NCBI GenBank assembly: GCA_016845145.1
Contig: JAERTE010000067.1
Span: 1-64,000, forward strand
Direction: 5' to 3'
Length of the DNA stretch: 64,000 nucleotides
DNA from: Rhodospirillaceae bacterium
GTDB lineage: Bacteria > Pseudomonadota > Alphaproteobacteria > Rhodospirillales > Casp-alpha2
Positions 27,020 to 36,000 of the stretch are shown here, in pieces. Position 1 is the stretch's first letter; every line of letters begins with the position of its first letter. The notes under the pieces were generated by a model, which did not search any database, was not told where the DNA came from, and saw nothing but the letters and a program-made list of their open reading frames with translations. Made by a program: the position numbers and the translations under genes.

Positions 27020-29088
27020 CAATCAGCTCCCTCGTTGATGACCAGATTATGATACGTGTCGATTGTGCCAACTTGGTCAGGCAGGATCAGCGTTGTTGAA
27101 TCCATCTGTTCGATAATTGCTGGTCCGACAATAATATTGCCCGTGCACAACAAATCTCGATCATAAACCGGGCTTTTCATGAATTCGCCGATTTCCGGCT
27201 GATACACTTGGCGATTGGTTTGAAACGCAGCCGATGGGTCGGAACCTTCATTTTTATGGACTTCAAATGTTGGTTTTTCGACGACTCCATAAGCTTCGAC
27301 ACGGAACGTGACAATCTCCACAGCCTCGTCAGGCGCTGTGTAATCGTATTGACGTTCATAAGCTTGGCTGAAGTTAACCAAGAGGTTGTCGACAAATGGC
27401 GTGTCGCCAGAAACGTCATGTAAAGGAATATTGAGCTCGTAATTCTGCCCGGCATAACGCATGTCGGCGGATGCCAGCACGCGCTGATTATCGGGTTTGA
27501 TACTTTCGTCTTCGAACCAAGCTTGGGCGTAGGCTTTAAGGTTGGATACGGTTTGGCGGATACTTTCTGCATTCCCCGAATCTACAGATAGCCGGTGCGT
27601 AACTGAGAAATCCCTTCGAATATCCGTCAACAACAACCCAAGCGCACAAAGGATGCCCGGATTTCGGGGCACCAGGATTTTCCCCATACCCAGTTCGCGC
27701 GCTAACCGGCCTGCGTGGACAGGGCCACCCCCACCAAACGGCATCAAACAGTATTCACGCGGGTCATGTCCGCGTTGCACAGATATTAAGCGAATGGCGC
27801 GGGCCATATTGGCAGTAACGACGCGAATGATTCCTGCCGCTGTATCTTCGGTGCTTAGGCCGAGTTGAGTGCCAAGTTTTTCTATTGCCGTCAACGAAGC
27901 CTTACGGTCAATTGGCATGCGACCAGCCAACAACGCTTCGCCGTTCAAGACACCCATCGCGACATTGGCATCGGTAACCGTCGGCTCACTGTTCCCCAGC
28001 CCATAGCAGACCGGTCCCGGATCTGCGCCTGCGCTTCGCGGACCAACTTTCAAAAATCCGCCACTATCCACATATGCAATCGATCCGCCGCCGGCACCAA
28101 CAGTGTGGATATCGATCATCGGGCACTTGATCGGATAACCGTGTACTTCCGCTTCCGTTGTCGTCCCGGGCTTGCCGTTCTCAACAAGTGAGACATCAGT
28201 CGATGTGCCACCCATGTCAAAGGTGATGATGTTCTCAAGGTTTATGGCGCGAGCTGTTTCCACGGCGCCGATCACACCGGTGCTGGGTCCCGACAGAACC
28301 GTACGCACCGGAAGTGTTGCCGCCGTTTCGAACGTAATCGTCCCGCCGTTTGACTGAGTGATAAATGGCGGAATATCAATTCCGGCCTCAACGAGACGCG
28401 GCGTCAACTTTGAAAGGTAACCTTGCATAACTGGGCCGAGGAAGGCGTTGACGACCGTCGTGCTCAATCGCTCGAACTCTCGAAACTCCGGGCAAACTTC
28501 ATGCGATGTTGTAAGAAACACCTCGCCCAACTCGTCCCGCAGAATTTCTGCAACCATCGTTTCGTGGGACTTATCGACAAAGCTATAGAGAAAACACACA
28601 GCGACCGCTTCCGCGTCCGCGTCGCGAAGCTGACGCGCGACGGTTCGAACCTCCTCTTCACTCGGTCCGCGCTCTACAGTGCCGTCGAACAGGACCCTTT
28701 CATTGACTTCCAGTCTCCGGTCGCGCGGCACCAGAGCGTGCGGCTTATCCGTCTGTAGATCATAGAGATGGGGCCTTCGTTGTCGGCCCAGATCGAGAAG
28801 ATCACGAAAACCGTTGCTGGTCACCAATCCACAGCGAGCTCCGCGACCTTGAATGAGTGCGTTAGTAGCGACGGTGGTTCCGTGGCCAAAGAATGAGACT
28901 TTGCCATCATCATCGCCGAATCGATTGATAGCCTCACTGGCACCGCCGGCAATCGCCACTGAAGGATCGCTAGGCGTACTTGAAAGTTTCCAAACGGAAA
29001 ACCGGCCTGTCTCCTCTTCCAACATACAGACGTCAGTGAACGTGCCGCCCGAATCCACACCTATGCGGAGAGATCCCATTCTCTTCAT
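27019..29088 (-). CDS. hyuA: Hydantoinase/oxoprolinase A subunit (HyuA), ATP-dependent
   Basis: This 689-residue protein has the HyuA layout: an N-terminal Hydant_A_N domain beginning RIGVDSGGTFTDV, a central ASKHA-type ATPase core with GHGTTVATNALIQ and FDMGGTSTDV, GAGGGSIA and GGGGPVHA, and a C-terminal domain. It uses ATP to activate a cyclic amide that the HyuB partner hydrolyses. It is the first gene of a leftward operon that continues through hyuB, the ABC binding protein and the dpp genes. It is divergent from a LysR gene. Confidence 0.88.
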   Translation of the reverse strand: MKRMGSLRIGVDSGGTFTDVCMLEEETGRFSVWKLSSTPSDPSVAIAGGASEAINRFGDDDGKVSFFGHGTTVATNALIQGRGARCGLVTSNGFRDLLDLGRQRRPHLYDLQTDKPHALVPRDRRLEVNERVLFDGTVERGPSEEEVRTVARQLRDADAEAVAVCFLYSFVDKSHETMVAEILRDELGEVFLTTSHEVCPEFREFERLSTTVVNAFLGPVMQGYLSKLTPRLVEAGIDIPPFITQSNGGTITFETAATLPVRTVLSGPSTGVIGAVETARAINLENIITFDMGGTSTDVSLVENGKPGTTTEAEVHGYPIKCPMIDIHTVGAGGGSIAYVDSGGFLKVGPRSAGADPGPVCYGLGNSEPTVTDANVAMGVLNGEALLAGRMPIDRKASLTAIEKLGTQLGLSTEDTAAGIIRVVTANMARAIRLISVQRGHDPREYCLMPFGGGGPVHAGRLARELGMGKILVPRNPGILCALGLLLTDIRRDFSVTHRLSVDSGNAESIRQTVSNLKAYAQAWFEDESIKPDNQRVLASADMRYAGQNYELNIPLHDVSGDTPFVDNLLVNFSQAYERQYDYTAPDEAVEIVTFRVEAYGVVEKPTFEVHKNEGSDPSAAFQTNRQVYQPEIGEFMKSPVYDRDLLCTGNIIVGPAIIEQMDSTTLILPDQVGTIDTYHNLVINEGAD

Positions 29089-29218
29089 GCCCCCCCGGGC
29101 ACACCGATTTAGTCACCAGTTCTTAGATTTTTGACTCTTCTAAGTTGAAGTATTTGATATCTTCATTCATATTTCAAATGATGTTTTTTTACTTATTTAT
29201 TCCAAAAAGGAATAAGGT

Positions 29219-30136
29219 TTGATTTCCGTCAAACACCTGCAGGTCCTTGCGGCCGTCATTCGATTGGGTTCGGTCACCGCTGCCGCACGAGAGCTAAATA
29301 TATCGCAACCGACCGCCACTAAAGCCATACAGCGCCTTGAGGACGTTGCCGAGACCCACCTGTTCGAACGCATGGAGGGGCGCCTTATGCCAACTCCCGA
29401 GGCCCTCATCCTGGCGCGCGAGGCCAATCATCTGATTGATGAATGGGGAACTTATCAACGGTTGATCACGAATATCAGCCGCCGCTCGGGCGACAGGCTT
29501 CGTGTCGCGGCGTCTCCAACTTATGCATCAACAATCATACCGCGCGCGATATTGGATACCTCCAAAATTCTCCCGGACACGCATATCCAATGTGACATCT
29601 CGAAAACTCCTGACATCACCGATGCGGCAGCTTCCGGCAAGATTGATTTAGGAATTGTTCATTTTACCGACGCTGAACCGATGGCCAAAGCAATCCCCAT
29701 ATGCAAGGCGCCGATTGTATGTATCATGCCCGCCGACCACGAGCTGGCCGAAAGAAACGTTATCAAAGCGGATGATTTAAGCGATTGGCCGCTCATCGGT
29801 TATCGCCGAGACTTACCTTTTGCCAGAATGATTGGCGAAGAGCTTGGCAATGAAGATGCGCGCCTCAACGTGACGATTGAAGCCAATCACACTGCCGTTA
29901 TCCGAGACCTGGTCCGGCTCGGCGCCGGCATCGCACTAGTGGATATGTTCACCCTGCTATTCGACCCGCCCGAAACGTTAGCCATACGACCGATCAGGCC
30001 GGCGATCGAGGTGACCATGGCTGTTGTTCATGCCCGCAATCGACCATTGTCGCGCAACGGCGAGGCATTTGTTGGCTGCCTCAAAAACCTGCTGCGAACA
30101 TCATTCGATGATCGCGCCAATCTTGAAATTTTTTGA
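29219..30136 (+). CDS. LysR-family transcriptional regulator of the hyu/dpp operon
   Basis: This 305-residue regulator starts at TTG 29219 with AAGG just upstream. The N-terminal helix-turn-helix reads LAAVIRLGSVTAAARELNIS and onward; the rest is a LysR substrate-binding domain. It is divergent from hyuA with a 130-bp AT-rich gap and is followed by the creatininase-family gene. By position it should regulate the hyuAB-dpp operon and perhaps the hydrolase downstream. The inducer is unknown. Confidence 0.87.
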   Translation: MISVKHLQVLAAVIRLGSVTAAARELNISQPTATKAIQRLEDVAETHLFERMEGRLMPTPEALILAREANHLIDEWGTYQRLITNISRRSGDRLRVAASPTYASTIIPRAILDTSKILPDTHIQCDISKTPDITDAAASGKIDLGIVHFTDAEPMAKAIPICKAPIVCIMPADHELAERNVIKADDLSDWPLIGYRRDLPFARMIGEELGNEDARLNVTIEANHTAVIRDLVRLGAGIALVDMFTLLFDPPETLAIRPIRPAIEVTMAVVHARNRPLSRNGEAFVGCLKNLLRTSFDDRANLEIF

Positions 30137-30199
30137 GCCCGTCAACTTGGTGCAAACTTGAAATTTGTCTAATTATTCTGAAGCCCGGGAGGAAATGAC

Positions 30200-31012
30200 A
30201 TGATCGAGAAACTGAAAATCGCTGAAATGACTTCAAGGGAGTCACGTGAAAACTTGACCAAGGATGCTGTTGTGCTTTTGCCGATGGGGTCCATCGAAGA
30301 TCAAGGCACCCATGCACCCATGGGGGATTTTCTCGCCGCCGAAGCCGTGGCGTTGGACATCGCCCGTGGCGCGCGGAATGACGGCGTGCCGACGTATGTG
30401 GCGCCCGTTATCCCGTTTGGTGGACGCGATAGCTTCATTTCAAGCTACGGCGGGATGTCAATTCGAGCATCGACACTAGCAGCGATTCTTGAAGACGTGA
30501 TTGGTAGTCTCATGCTGCACGGATTGAACAAAATACTGATTATTAATGGCCATGGCGGGAATGTTGCGCCTATCGCCGAAGTTACATTGAAACTACGCCA
30601 AGATACCAATGTGTTCATCGCATCCATGTATCTTTGGCAAATCGCCTATGCATTGCTGCGCGAAATGCGTGGCGCTGAAGAAGCCGCCAAATCGTCTGGC
30701 CACGGCGCCGATCCAGTGACTTCGGTCGCGCTGCACTATTTCCCAGAGCATCTGCGGATGGACCTAATGGGATCATTGAAAACCGACTTACGGACCCGAG
30801 GTGTTGCGGTCACTGGTTTTGGGCAGATCACTTCGGGCGGCGCTGTCTTCCAGGCTCCGGTAACAGCCGCAGAAGCCGCGCCGGATGGTGTATGGGGCGG
30901 CGATCCAAAGTATTGCAGTGCCGAGACCGGAGCAGAGCTTGTCGATAGATTGGTACAAATCGGCGCGGGCTTCATCCGAGATCATGTCTCCAAGGGGTTT
31001 ATGGAAGAGTAA
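30200..31012 (+). CDS. Creatininase-family amidohydrolase
   Basis: This 270-residue protein matches the creatininase family (metal-dependent cyclic amidohydrolases). It has the N-terminal motif GSIEDQGTHAPMGD, a SYGGMSIR segment and INGHGGN. In creatininase the first motif is E-x-H-G; here the position of the metal-binding histidine is glutamine, with a histidine two residues later, which defines a subgroup that may bind metal differently. GGAGG precedes ATG 30200. Beside HyuAB it may act on the same or a derived cyclic amide. It is 63 bp downstream of the LysR gene and possibly co-transcribed. Confidence 0.83.
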   Translation: MIEKLKIAEMTSRESRENLTKDAVVLLPMGSIEDQGTHAPMGDFLAAEAVALDIARGARNDGVPTYVAPVIPFGGRDSFISSYGGMSIRASTLAAILEDVIGSLMLHGLNKILIINGHGGNVAPIAEVTLKLRQDTNVFIASMYLWQIAYALLREMRGAEEAAKSSGHGADPVTSVALHYFPEHLRMDLMGSLKTDLRTRGVAVTGFGQITSGGAVFQAPVTAAEAAPDGVWGGDPKYCSAETGAELVDRLVQIGAGFIRDHVSKGFMEE

Positions 31013-31448
31013 GACCCGGTATCTATTTTTAGGTTTGCAACATTGACCCAACTGGTCCGACAGCGAATGTTGTCGAGAACCGGCATCCCGAATTCATGTG
31101 GTTCGGATATGTATCGGTTCATGAGTCGCTTGAACCAACCCATTCGGAATACTAAACCCGTGTGGGATTTCTCACGTGATTAGGTCAAGGGAAGTCCGCA
31201 ACGGGTCATCAGCACGCATTAACGGTTGACGAAATTTTGGTCTGCAGCTGAGGGTTAAGCGGTTGTTCGGTTGAAGGGATTCGATTGCCAATTTGATGAT
31301 GGCTGTTTTGCCTTCAGGACCAGAAATCGACCTGTTGTCATGGCCTGATATTTTTGTTCCTAGAGCTCAGCGTTCTTTGCGCTGAATTCAACTTCCATTC
31401 CTCGCCACATTGAGTAAGACTGGCCTTGGAGCCACGACGCATGGTTCT
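31013..31448. other. Intergenic stretch before the phage-derived cassette
   Basis: About 435 bp without a gene or recognisable repeat. It should contain the 3' end of the creatininase transcript and, somewhere, the left boundary of the cassette that follows. I could not find a tRNA fragment or a sequence repeated at the right end that would fix the boundary. Confidence 0.4.
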
Positions 31449-31589
31449 GGGGCTTGGAAAACCCCGCACAGAGCGGTCGTTACTGACCGTCAACAGTGAC
31501 CCTGACCTATGGTCGGGGTGCCTGGGCTATGTCCAGGACCCCGGTCTAAAAACCCAGGGGCCGTCTCTGTGCGGTTTTTCCAACACCCC
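31449..31589 (+). ncRNA. Putative structured RNA with multi-branched fold
   Basis: The ends of this 141-nt segment pair: 31449-31452 with 31586-31589, 31454-31461 with 31576-31583, and 31464-31473 with 31565-31574 (10 bp without mismatch). Inside are three hairpins: 31474-31478/31485-31489, 31499-31507/31511-31519 (9 bp, 3-nt loop) and 31521-31525/31533-31537. The second hairpin contains one T-G pair that is a valid U-G wobble only in the plus-strand RNA, favouring that strand. It lies 67 bp upstream of the first cassette gene, so it may be an independent small RNA or a long structured leader. I do not recognise the family. Confidence 0.6.
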
Positions 31590-31656
31590 GATCACCAGTC
31601 GGATTGAGCCATCTTCCAGCGGGCGCGCTGGAGGCTCTGGCCTCGGGGAAGTTACA

Positions 31657-32253
31657 GTGACCATCACGCAATTCCAGAACACGGTTCGCTATCCGCAACC
31701 GCCACTCACACATGGCGATCGAGACAGTTTCATCGATCTCTGGGCTCGGCAATATGAGGACGAGAATGAGCACCTCTATACGGACAACATCGAGCGGGAG
31801 AAAACCGAGCCGGAGATCTTGGCGCTGTTCCAATGGAAAAACGGCTCCATCCTGTCGGGTGCCAAGCAAGAGCGCGTAGAAAAGGAATACCGGCCAAGCG
31901 ACGAAGCTTATAAAAAACTCACCACACCAACGCGGATCTGGAAGCATGTGTCGAGAGACAATGCGGTGATCTGGAACATCTTCTGGCTGCACTGTCTGGC
32001 GCCGACCCAGTTCCCGATCTATGACCAGCACGCGCACCGGGCGATGATGTATATGCTGGGCTTTCCGGGCGACTTGGAAATCCCCTCGCACCCGACGGAG
32101 TGCGCCGTGTCGTACGCCAAACTGTTCATGCCGTTTTTTGAGGAGATGGCAGGACCCAATCCGACGATCGATTCAGCCCGTCAGATCGATCGTAGCCTCT
32201 TCGCTTTCGGCAAGTTCCTGAAGTCGGTGGACGTGACCTTGTGGCGTGGGTGA
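31657..32253 (+). CDS. Uncharacterised protein of phage-derived cassette
   Basis: This 198-residue protein starts at GTG 31657, preceded by GGGGAA at 31645-31650; the frame upstream runs through the structured RNA and is not likely to be translated. It is soluble, tryptophan-rich, and contains WNIFWLHCLAPTQFPIYDQH and a C-terminal IDRSLFAFGKFL. Those segments faintly recall helix-hairpin-helix base-excision glycosylase-like proteins, but this is a weak impression only. It is the first gene of the cassette and reads in the same direction as the methyltransferase. Function unknown. Confidence 0.6.
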   Translation: MTITQFQNTVRYPQPPLTHGDRDSFIDLWARQYEDENEHLYTDNIEREKTEPEILALFQWKNGSILSGAKQERVEKEYRPSDEAYKKLTTPTRIWKHVSRDNAVIWNIFWLHCLAPTQFPIYDQHAHRAMMYMLGFPGDLEIPSHPTECAVSYAKLFMPFFEEMAGPNPTIDSARQIDRSLFAFGKFLKSVDVTLWRG

Positions 32254-32639
32254 TTCGGCCAAAATCACGCTCTCGCTCGGATTGGGTGTTGATGCCTCGT
32301 CATCTGCAAACCCGCATAAAACCAGTCGTCTCGGTAACATCTCATGACCGTCATTTGACAAAGCGAAACTAACAGCACGATAATAGAACGTGATGAGGAC
32401 TGGTGCGTAGTACGTATCATTGTTGTCCTCCGGCGACAGTGCCGCCGACCTGAGCCTACGTGAGACAGTGTCCGCGACGGGTTCTCCCCACATAATTTGA
32501 ATGCTTCAGTGAGGTGTTCTCCAGCGTTTGCTGCGGCAGTGCCCTGGCTACGCCCTCGATTTTTAATCGAGAAGGCGCAGAGCTGCCTATCATGGCCACT
32601 GAACTTAGCGCCTTCTCCCAGTTACAGGAGATTGGCACA
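32254..32639. promoter_or_regulatory. Non-coding gap with hairpin upstream of the ParB-methyltransferase gene
   Basis: About 385 bp without a supported gene. At 32551-32577 CGCC-CTCGATT pairs with AATCGAG-(aa)-GGCG around a TTT loop, an 11-bp stem with a 2-nt bulge, about 60 bp before the methyltransferase start. It could be a terminator-like attenuator or leader hairpin. Nothing else stands out in the stretch. Confidence 0.45.
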
Positions 32640-34013
32640 ATGCCGGACACCTTCAACGGACCTTCTGGTGGTCCTACTTCACCGAAGACAACAGTCGTAT
32701 CGCGGTCCCTTGATGACCTGCGTCCATGGGCGCAAAACACGCGAACCCATTCCAAACCGCAAATCCGCCAGATCGCTGACAGCATCAAAGCCTTTGGCTA
32801 CCGGACTCTAATTATCACCGATGAGGCGGATCGGGTCCTGGCCGGCCACGGCCGTCTCGAGGCGCTCAGATCCTTGGGCTGGACATCGGCCGACGTGATG
32901 CGGGTTGAGGGGCTCAGCGAAACCCAGAAGCGCGGCTTCGCCATTGCCGACAACAAGACCGCGGAGATGGCAGGCTGGGACGATGCCAACCTGTGCCTTG
33001 AGTTTGAATACCTTCTTGAGTTTGCCGATGACTTCGACGTTACGGCGACTGGCTTCGCCATGCCGGAGATCGACCTGATCATTGGCGGCGAGGATGAACA
33101 CTCTGAAAACCCGGGCGAAGAATTGCCATCGGTGGATGAGACCGCTGTCCCCATCAGTCGGCGCGGCGATGTCTGGCAGCTAGGGCGCCACCGATTGATG
33201 TGCGGTGATGCGACCATGGAGACGGACTTCCGCGCGTTGATGGACGACACCAAGGCCGAAATGGTTTTTGTGGATCCGCCCTTCAACCTGGAGGTGAATG
33301 GCCACATCAGTGGCAAGGGACGTACCCGTCACCGCGAGTTCGTCATGGCCTCCGGTGAGATGTCGACGGAGGCCTTTACGGACTTCCTGACCGCCGCGAT
33401 GGCTCAACTCGCATCTAACAGTGCCGACGGTTCCGTTCACTTCGTCTGCATGGACTGGCGGCATTTGCGCGAGCTCCTGGCGGCAGCCGACGGTGTCTAT
33501 TCGAAGCTGCTGAACCTCTGCGTGTGGGCGAAGACCAACGGTGGCATGGGCAGCCTTTACCGAAGTCAGCACGAGTTGGTGTTCGTCTTCAAAAACGGCT
33601 CAGGCCGGCATATCAATCACGTCGAACTCGGCCGCCATGGCCGCAACCGGACGAACGTCTGGGCATACCCGGGCGCCAACGCCTTTGGCGCGGCACGGGC
33701 GCACGATCTCGCCCTGCACCCAACGGTGAAGCCCGTCGAGATGGTCGCCGATGCCATGCTGGATTGCTCCAACCGGGGCGGCGTGGTTCTCGACAGCTTC
33801 GTCGGCAGCGGCACGACGATTATTGCAGCCGAGAAAGTCGGCCGCCGCGCCTTTGCCATGGAACTGGATCCTCTGTATGTCGATACGGCGATTAGGCGCT
33901 GGCGAGCCTATACCGGCGATCGTGCAGTACATGCGGTCACTGGCACTGCTTTCGACGACCTCGAGGCGGAAGGTGCAGATGACGTCGATGCACGGGAGGT
34001 GAACCATGGCTAA
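32640..34013 (+). CDS. ParB-like nuclease domain fused to DNA methyltransferase (phage type)
   Basis: This 457-residue fusion starts at ATG 32640 (AGGAG at 32626-32630). The N-terminal 110 or so residues form a ParB-like domain (PWAQNTRTHSKPQIRQIADS, GHGRLEALRSLG, IADNKTAEMAGWD). The C-terminal part is an amino-methyltransferase with the catalytic FVDPPFNL motif, HPTVKPVEM, and the SAM-binding DSFVGSGTTIIAA motif last, an order typical of beta-class N6-adenine/N4-cytosine enzymes. It methylates DNA, probably protecting or marking the element's DNA. The next gene overlaps its 3' end by 8 bp. Recognition sequence unknown. Confidence 0.87.
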   Translation: MPDTFNGPSGGPTSPKTTVVSRSLDDLRPWAQNTRTHSKPQIRQIADSIKAFGYRTLIITDEADRVLAGHGRLEALRSLGWTSADVMRVEGLSETQKRGFAIADNKTAEMAGWDDANLCLEFEYLLEFADDFDVTATGFAMPEIDLIIGGEDEHSENPGEELPSVDETAVPISRRGDVWQLGRHRLMCGDATMETDFRALMDDTKAEMVFVDPPFNLEVNGHISGKGRTRHREFVMASGEMSTEAFTDFLTAAMAQLASNSADGSVHFVCMDWRHLRELLAAADGVYSKLLNLCVWAKTNGGMGSLYRSQHELVFVFKNGSGRHINHVELGRHGRNRTNVWAYPGANAFGAARAHDLALHPTVKPVEMVADAMLDCSNRGGVVLDSFVGSGTTIIAAEKVGRRAFAMELDPLYVDTAIRRWRAYTGDRAVHAVTGTAFDDLEAEGADDVDAREVNHG

Positions 34014-34410
34014 AGATTATGACATCGGCTACGGCAAACCGCCCAAACACAGCCAGTTCCAAAAGGGTCAGTCGGGCAATGCCAAGGGCCGTCCGAAGGG
34101 CACGTGTAACCTCGAGACCGACCTGAGCGAGGAACTCGCCGAGCAGATCACCATCCGCGAGGGCGGTCGGCAGCGGAAGATCAGCAAGCAGCGGGCCATG
34201 ATCAAATCCCTGATGGCGAAGGCGGTAAAGGGCGACGTCCAGGCCGCCAACAAGGTCTTGCAGCTGGTCGAGCGGTTGATCGTCGAGGAAGACCCGTCAG
34301 CTGCGCAGGATGCGCCGCTGAATGCTGACGAGAGCAAGATCCTTGATCGATTTATTGCGCAGCGAGGTGCGGCGCCAGAAGAAGGAGGTGATGATGAACA
34401 TGATCAGTGA
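34006..34410 (+). CDS. DUF5681-family protein, probable terminase small-subunit-like partner
   Basis: This 134-residue basic protein begins with the DUF5681 signature (GYGKPPKHSQFQKGQSGNAK-type, then GRPKG). A helical region follows, and the C-terminus is acidic (EEGGDDEHDQ). GGGAGG precedes ATG 34006. DUF5681 proteins are commonly encoded directly upstream of terminase large subunits, as here, so a DNA-recognition role like that of a small terminase is plausible but unproven. It overlaps both neighbours, indicating one translational unit. Confidence 0.8.
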   Translation: MAKDYDIGYGKPPKHSQFQKGQSGNAKGRPKGTCNLETDLSEELAEQITIREGGRQRKISKQRAMIKSLMAKAVKGDVQAANKVLQLVERLIVEEDPSAAQDAPLNADESKILDRFIAQRGAAPEEGGDDEHDQ

Positions 34411-35812
34411 TCGTCAGGCGCTGTATGCGCTTTTACGCCAGGATTTTAAGAGCTTCATCGAGCGTTGCTTTTTGACACTCGACGGCAGTCAAACGTTCCA
34501 ACCCAACTGGCACATCGATGTCATGGCGGATGCCCTAGCCAAGGCCGCACGGGGGGAAGGGCGTCGTCTGATCATCAACGTGCCTCCACGGCACCTGAAA
34601 TCGATGTCGGCATCCGTCGCCTTGGCGGCCTGGATTCTTGGGCATAATCCGAATGCCCGTATCGTCTGTGTAAGTTACTCCGACGACCTAGCGGCAAAAC
34701 ATGCCCGGGATTGCCGCAAGGTGATGGAGACAGATTGGTACCGAGCCGTTTTCCCGTATACTCGTCTATCACCACGACGCTCGGCGACCAATGACTTTGA
34801 AACCACCCTTGGCGGTGGCCGGTTCTCTACGTCCGTTGGAGGCTCACTAACGGGCCGTGGTGGTGGCTGGATCATCATCGATGACCCGATCAAGCCCGAA
34901 GATGCGCTCTCGGTGACCCGGCGTGCGAACGCCAACCGCTGGTTCGACAACACGCTCTATTCCCGCCTCGACAACAAAGAAACCGGCGTCATCATCTTGA
35001 TCATGCAGCGCCTGCACCAAGATGACCTGGTCGGCCATGTGAAGGACAAGGAACACTGGACGCATATCTGCCTTTCGGCGATTGCCGAGCGAGATGAGCG
35101 CTTTGAACTGTCCAATGGCCTATGGGTCGGCCGCCGGTTGGGCGAGGCCCTGCATCCGGAACGGCAATCCCTCGAATCCTTGGAAGCGGAACAGGCGCGG
35201 GTTGGGAGTTACACGTTCCAGGCCCAGTATCAACAATGTCCGGTGCCGGAGTGCGGAAATATCATCAAATGGGCGTGGTTCCTCCGTTACGATACGGTGC
35301 CACCGTCATCGCGGGCCTTTGATCGCATCGTTCAGAGCTGGGATACGGCATCCAGTCTCAGTGAGAATGCCGACTACTCGGTCTGCACCACCTGGGGGGT
35401 GCGTGGCAACCAATACTACCTAATACATGTCTTCCGAGCCCGGCTCGACTTCCCTTCCCTGAAAAAGAAGGTGATCGAGTTGAAACAGCAGTTCGGTGCT
35501 CCCGATGTGCTCATTGAAGACACGGGTATTGGCATGGGATTGATTCAACAACTCCGCCAAGAAGGCTTGTTGCGGCCGATCGCGATAAAACCGAAGGGCA
35601 CCAAGGTGGAGCGGCTGGAAGCGCAATCGGCGGTGATTGAGCGTGGCGACGTTCTGATCCCGAAAAATGCACCTTGGCTGGACGAGTTCCACTCGGAGAT
35701 CCTGGCCTTCCCCGGTGGCAAGCATGACGACCAGGTCGATAGCCTGTCGCAGTTCCTCAATTGGATTGGCGGTGCCCGGGGTGGCATGCGGGTTCTGCAT
35801 GTGAAGATCTGA
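34394..35812 (+). CDS. terL: Phage terminase large subunit
   Basis: This protein of about 472 residues starts at ATG 34394 or 34400 after GGAGG at 34384-34388. The N-terminal ATPase has NVPPRHLKS as the Walker A-like loop and GGWIIIDDPIKPED as Walker B. The C-terminal RNase-H-fold nuclease shows the acidic residues in VQSWDTA, LIEDTG and GGKHDDQVDS. Length and motif order are those of an intact enzyme that translocates and cuts concatemeric DNA during packaging. No portal or capsid gene is nearby, so it must serve another element's capsid or a different purpose. Confidence 0.9.
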   Translation: MNMISDRQALYALLRQDFKSFIERCFLTLDGSQTFQPNWHIDVMADALAKAARGEGRRLIINVPPRHLKSMSASVALAAWILGHNPNARIVCVSYSDDLAAKHARDCRKVMETDWYRAVFPYTRLSPRRSATNDFETTLGGGRFSTSVGGSLTGRGGGWIIIDDPIKPEDALSVTRRANANRWFDNTLYSRLDNKETGVIILIMQRLHQDDLVGHVKDKEHWTHICLSAIAERDERFELSNGLWVGRRLGEALHPERQSLESLEAEQARVGSYTFQAQYQQCPVPECGNIIKWAWFLRYDTVPPSSRAFDRIVQSWDTASSLSENADYSVCTTWGVRGNQYYLIHVFRARLDFPSLKKKVIELKQQFGAPDVLIEDTGIGMGLIQQLRQEGLLRPIAIKPKGTKVERLEAQSAVIERGDVLIPKNAPWLDEFHSEILAFPGGKHDDQVDSLSQFLNWIGGARGGMRVLHVKI

Positions 35813-35839
35813 CGGGCAATCACCGAACATTCCACTGGA

Positions 35840-35981
35840 CTTCCGTTGCCAAGGAAGCGGTACTGTGACCCAGCGGTAAGGGGTGCCTAGCCCCGGAAAG
35901 TCTCCATAAACCGCCCGCCCGGATCCGATCTCTTGATTGGCCGGGCTCTGGGGGGTGACAGCGCCTGCATCGGGTGGGCGC
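35840..35981 (+). ncRNA. Putative structured RNA between terL and the DUF3489 gene
   Basis: The 188-bp gap between these genes has four successive hairpins: 35840-35844/35853-35857, 35880-35883/35891-35894, a long one 35917-35922/35941-35946 whose inside pairs further as CC..ATC/GAT..GG, and 35961-35965/35977-35981. The last hairpin ends 9 bp before the Shine-Dalgarno of the DUF3489 gene. Whether it is a processed RNA, a translation-control leader or a recombination site cannot be decided from one sequence. Confidence 0.45.
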
Positions 35982-36000
35982 AATGAGAATGGAGGTAATG

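Noticed and set aside
29122..29144. CTTAG-N13-CTAAG dyad between hyuA and lysR as a definite LysR operator
   Set aside because: The arms are only 5 bp and other weak dyads of similar quality occur in the same AT-rich gap, so I could not single it out.
31426..31656. Upstream extension of the first cassette gene through the structured RNA
   Set aside because: Translation would run through the base-paired RNA. The peptide has no coding character, and GTG 31657 has a Shine-Dalgarno.
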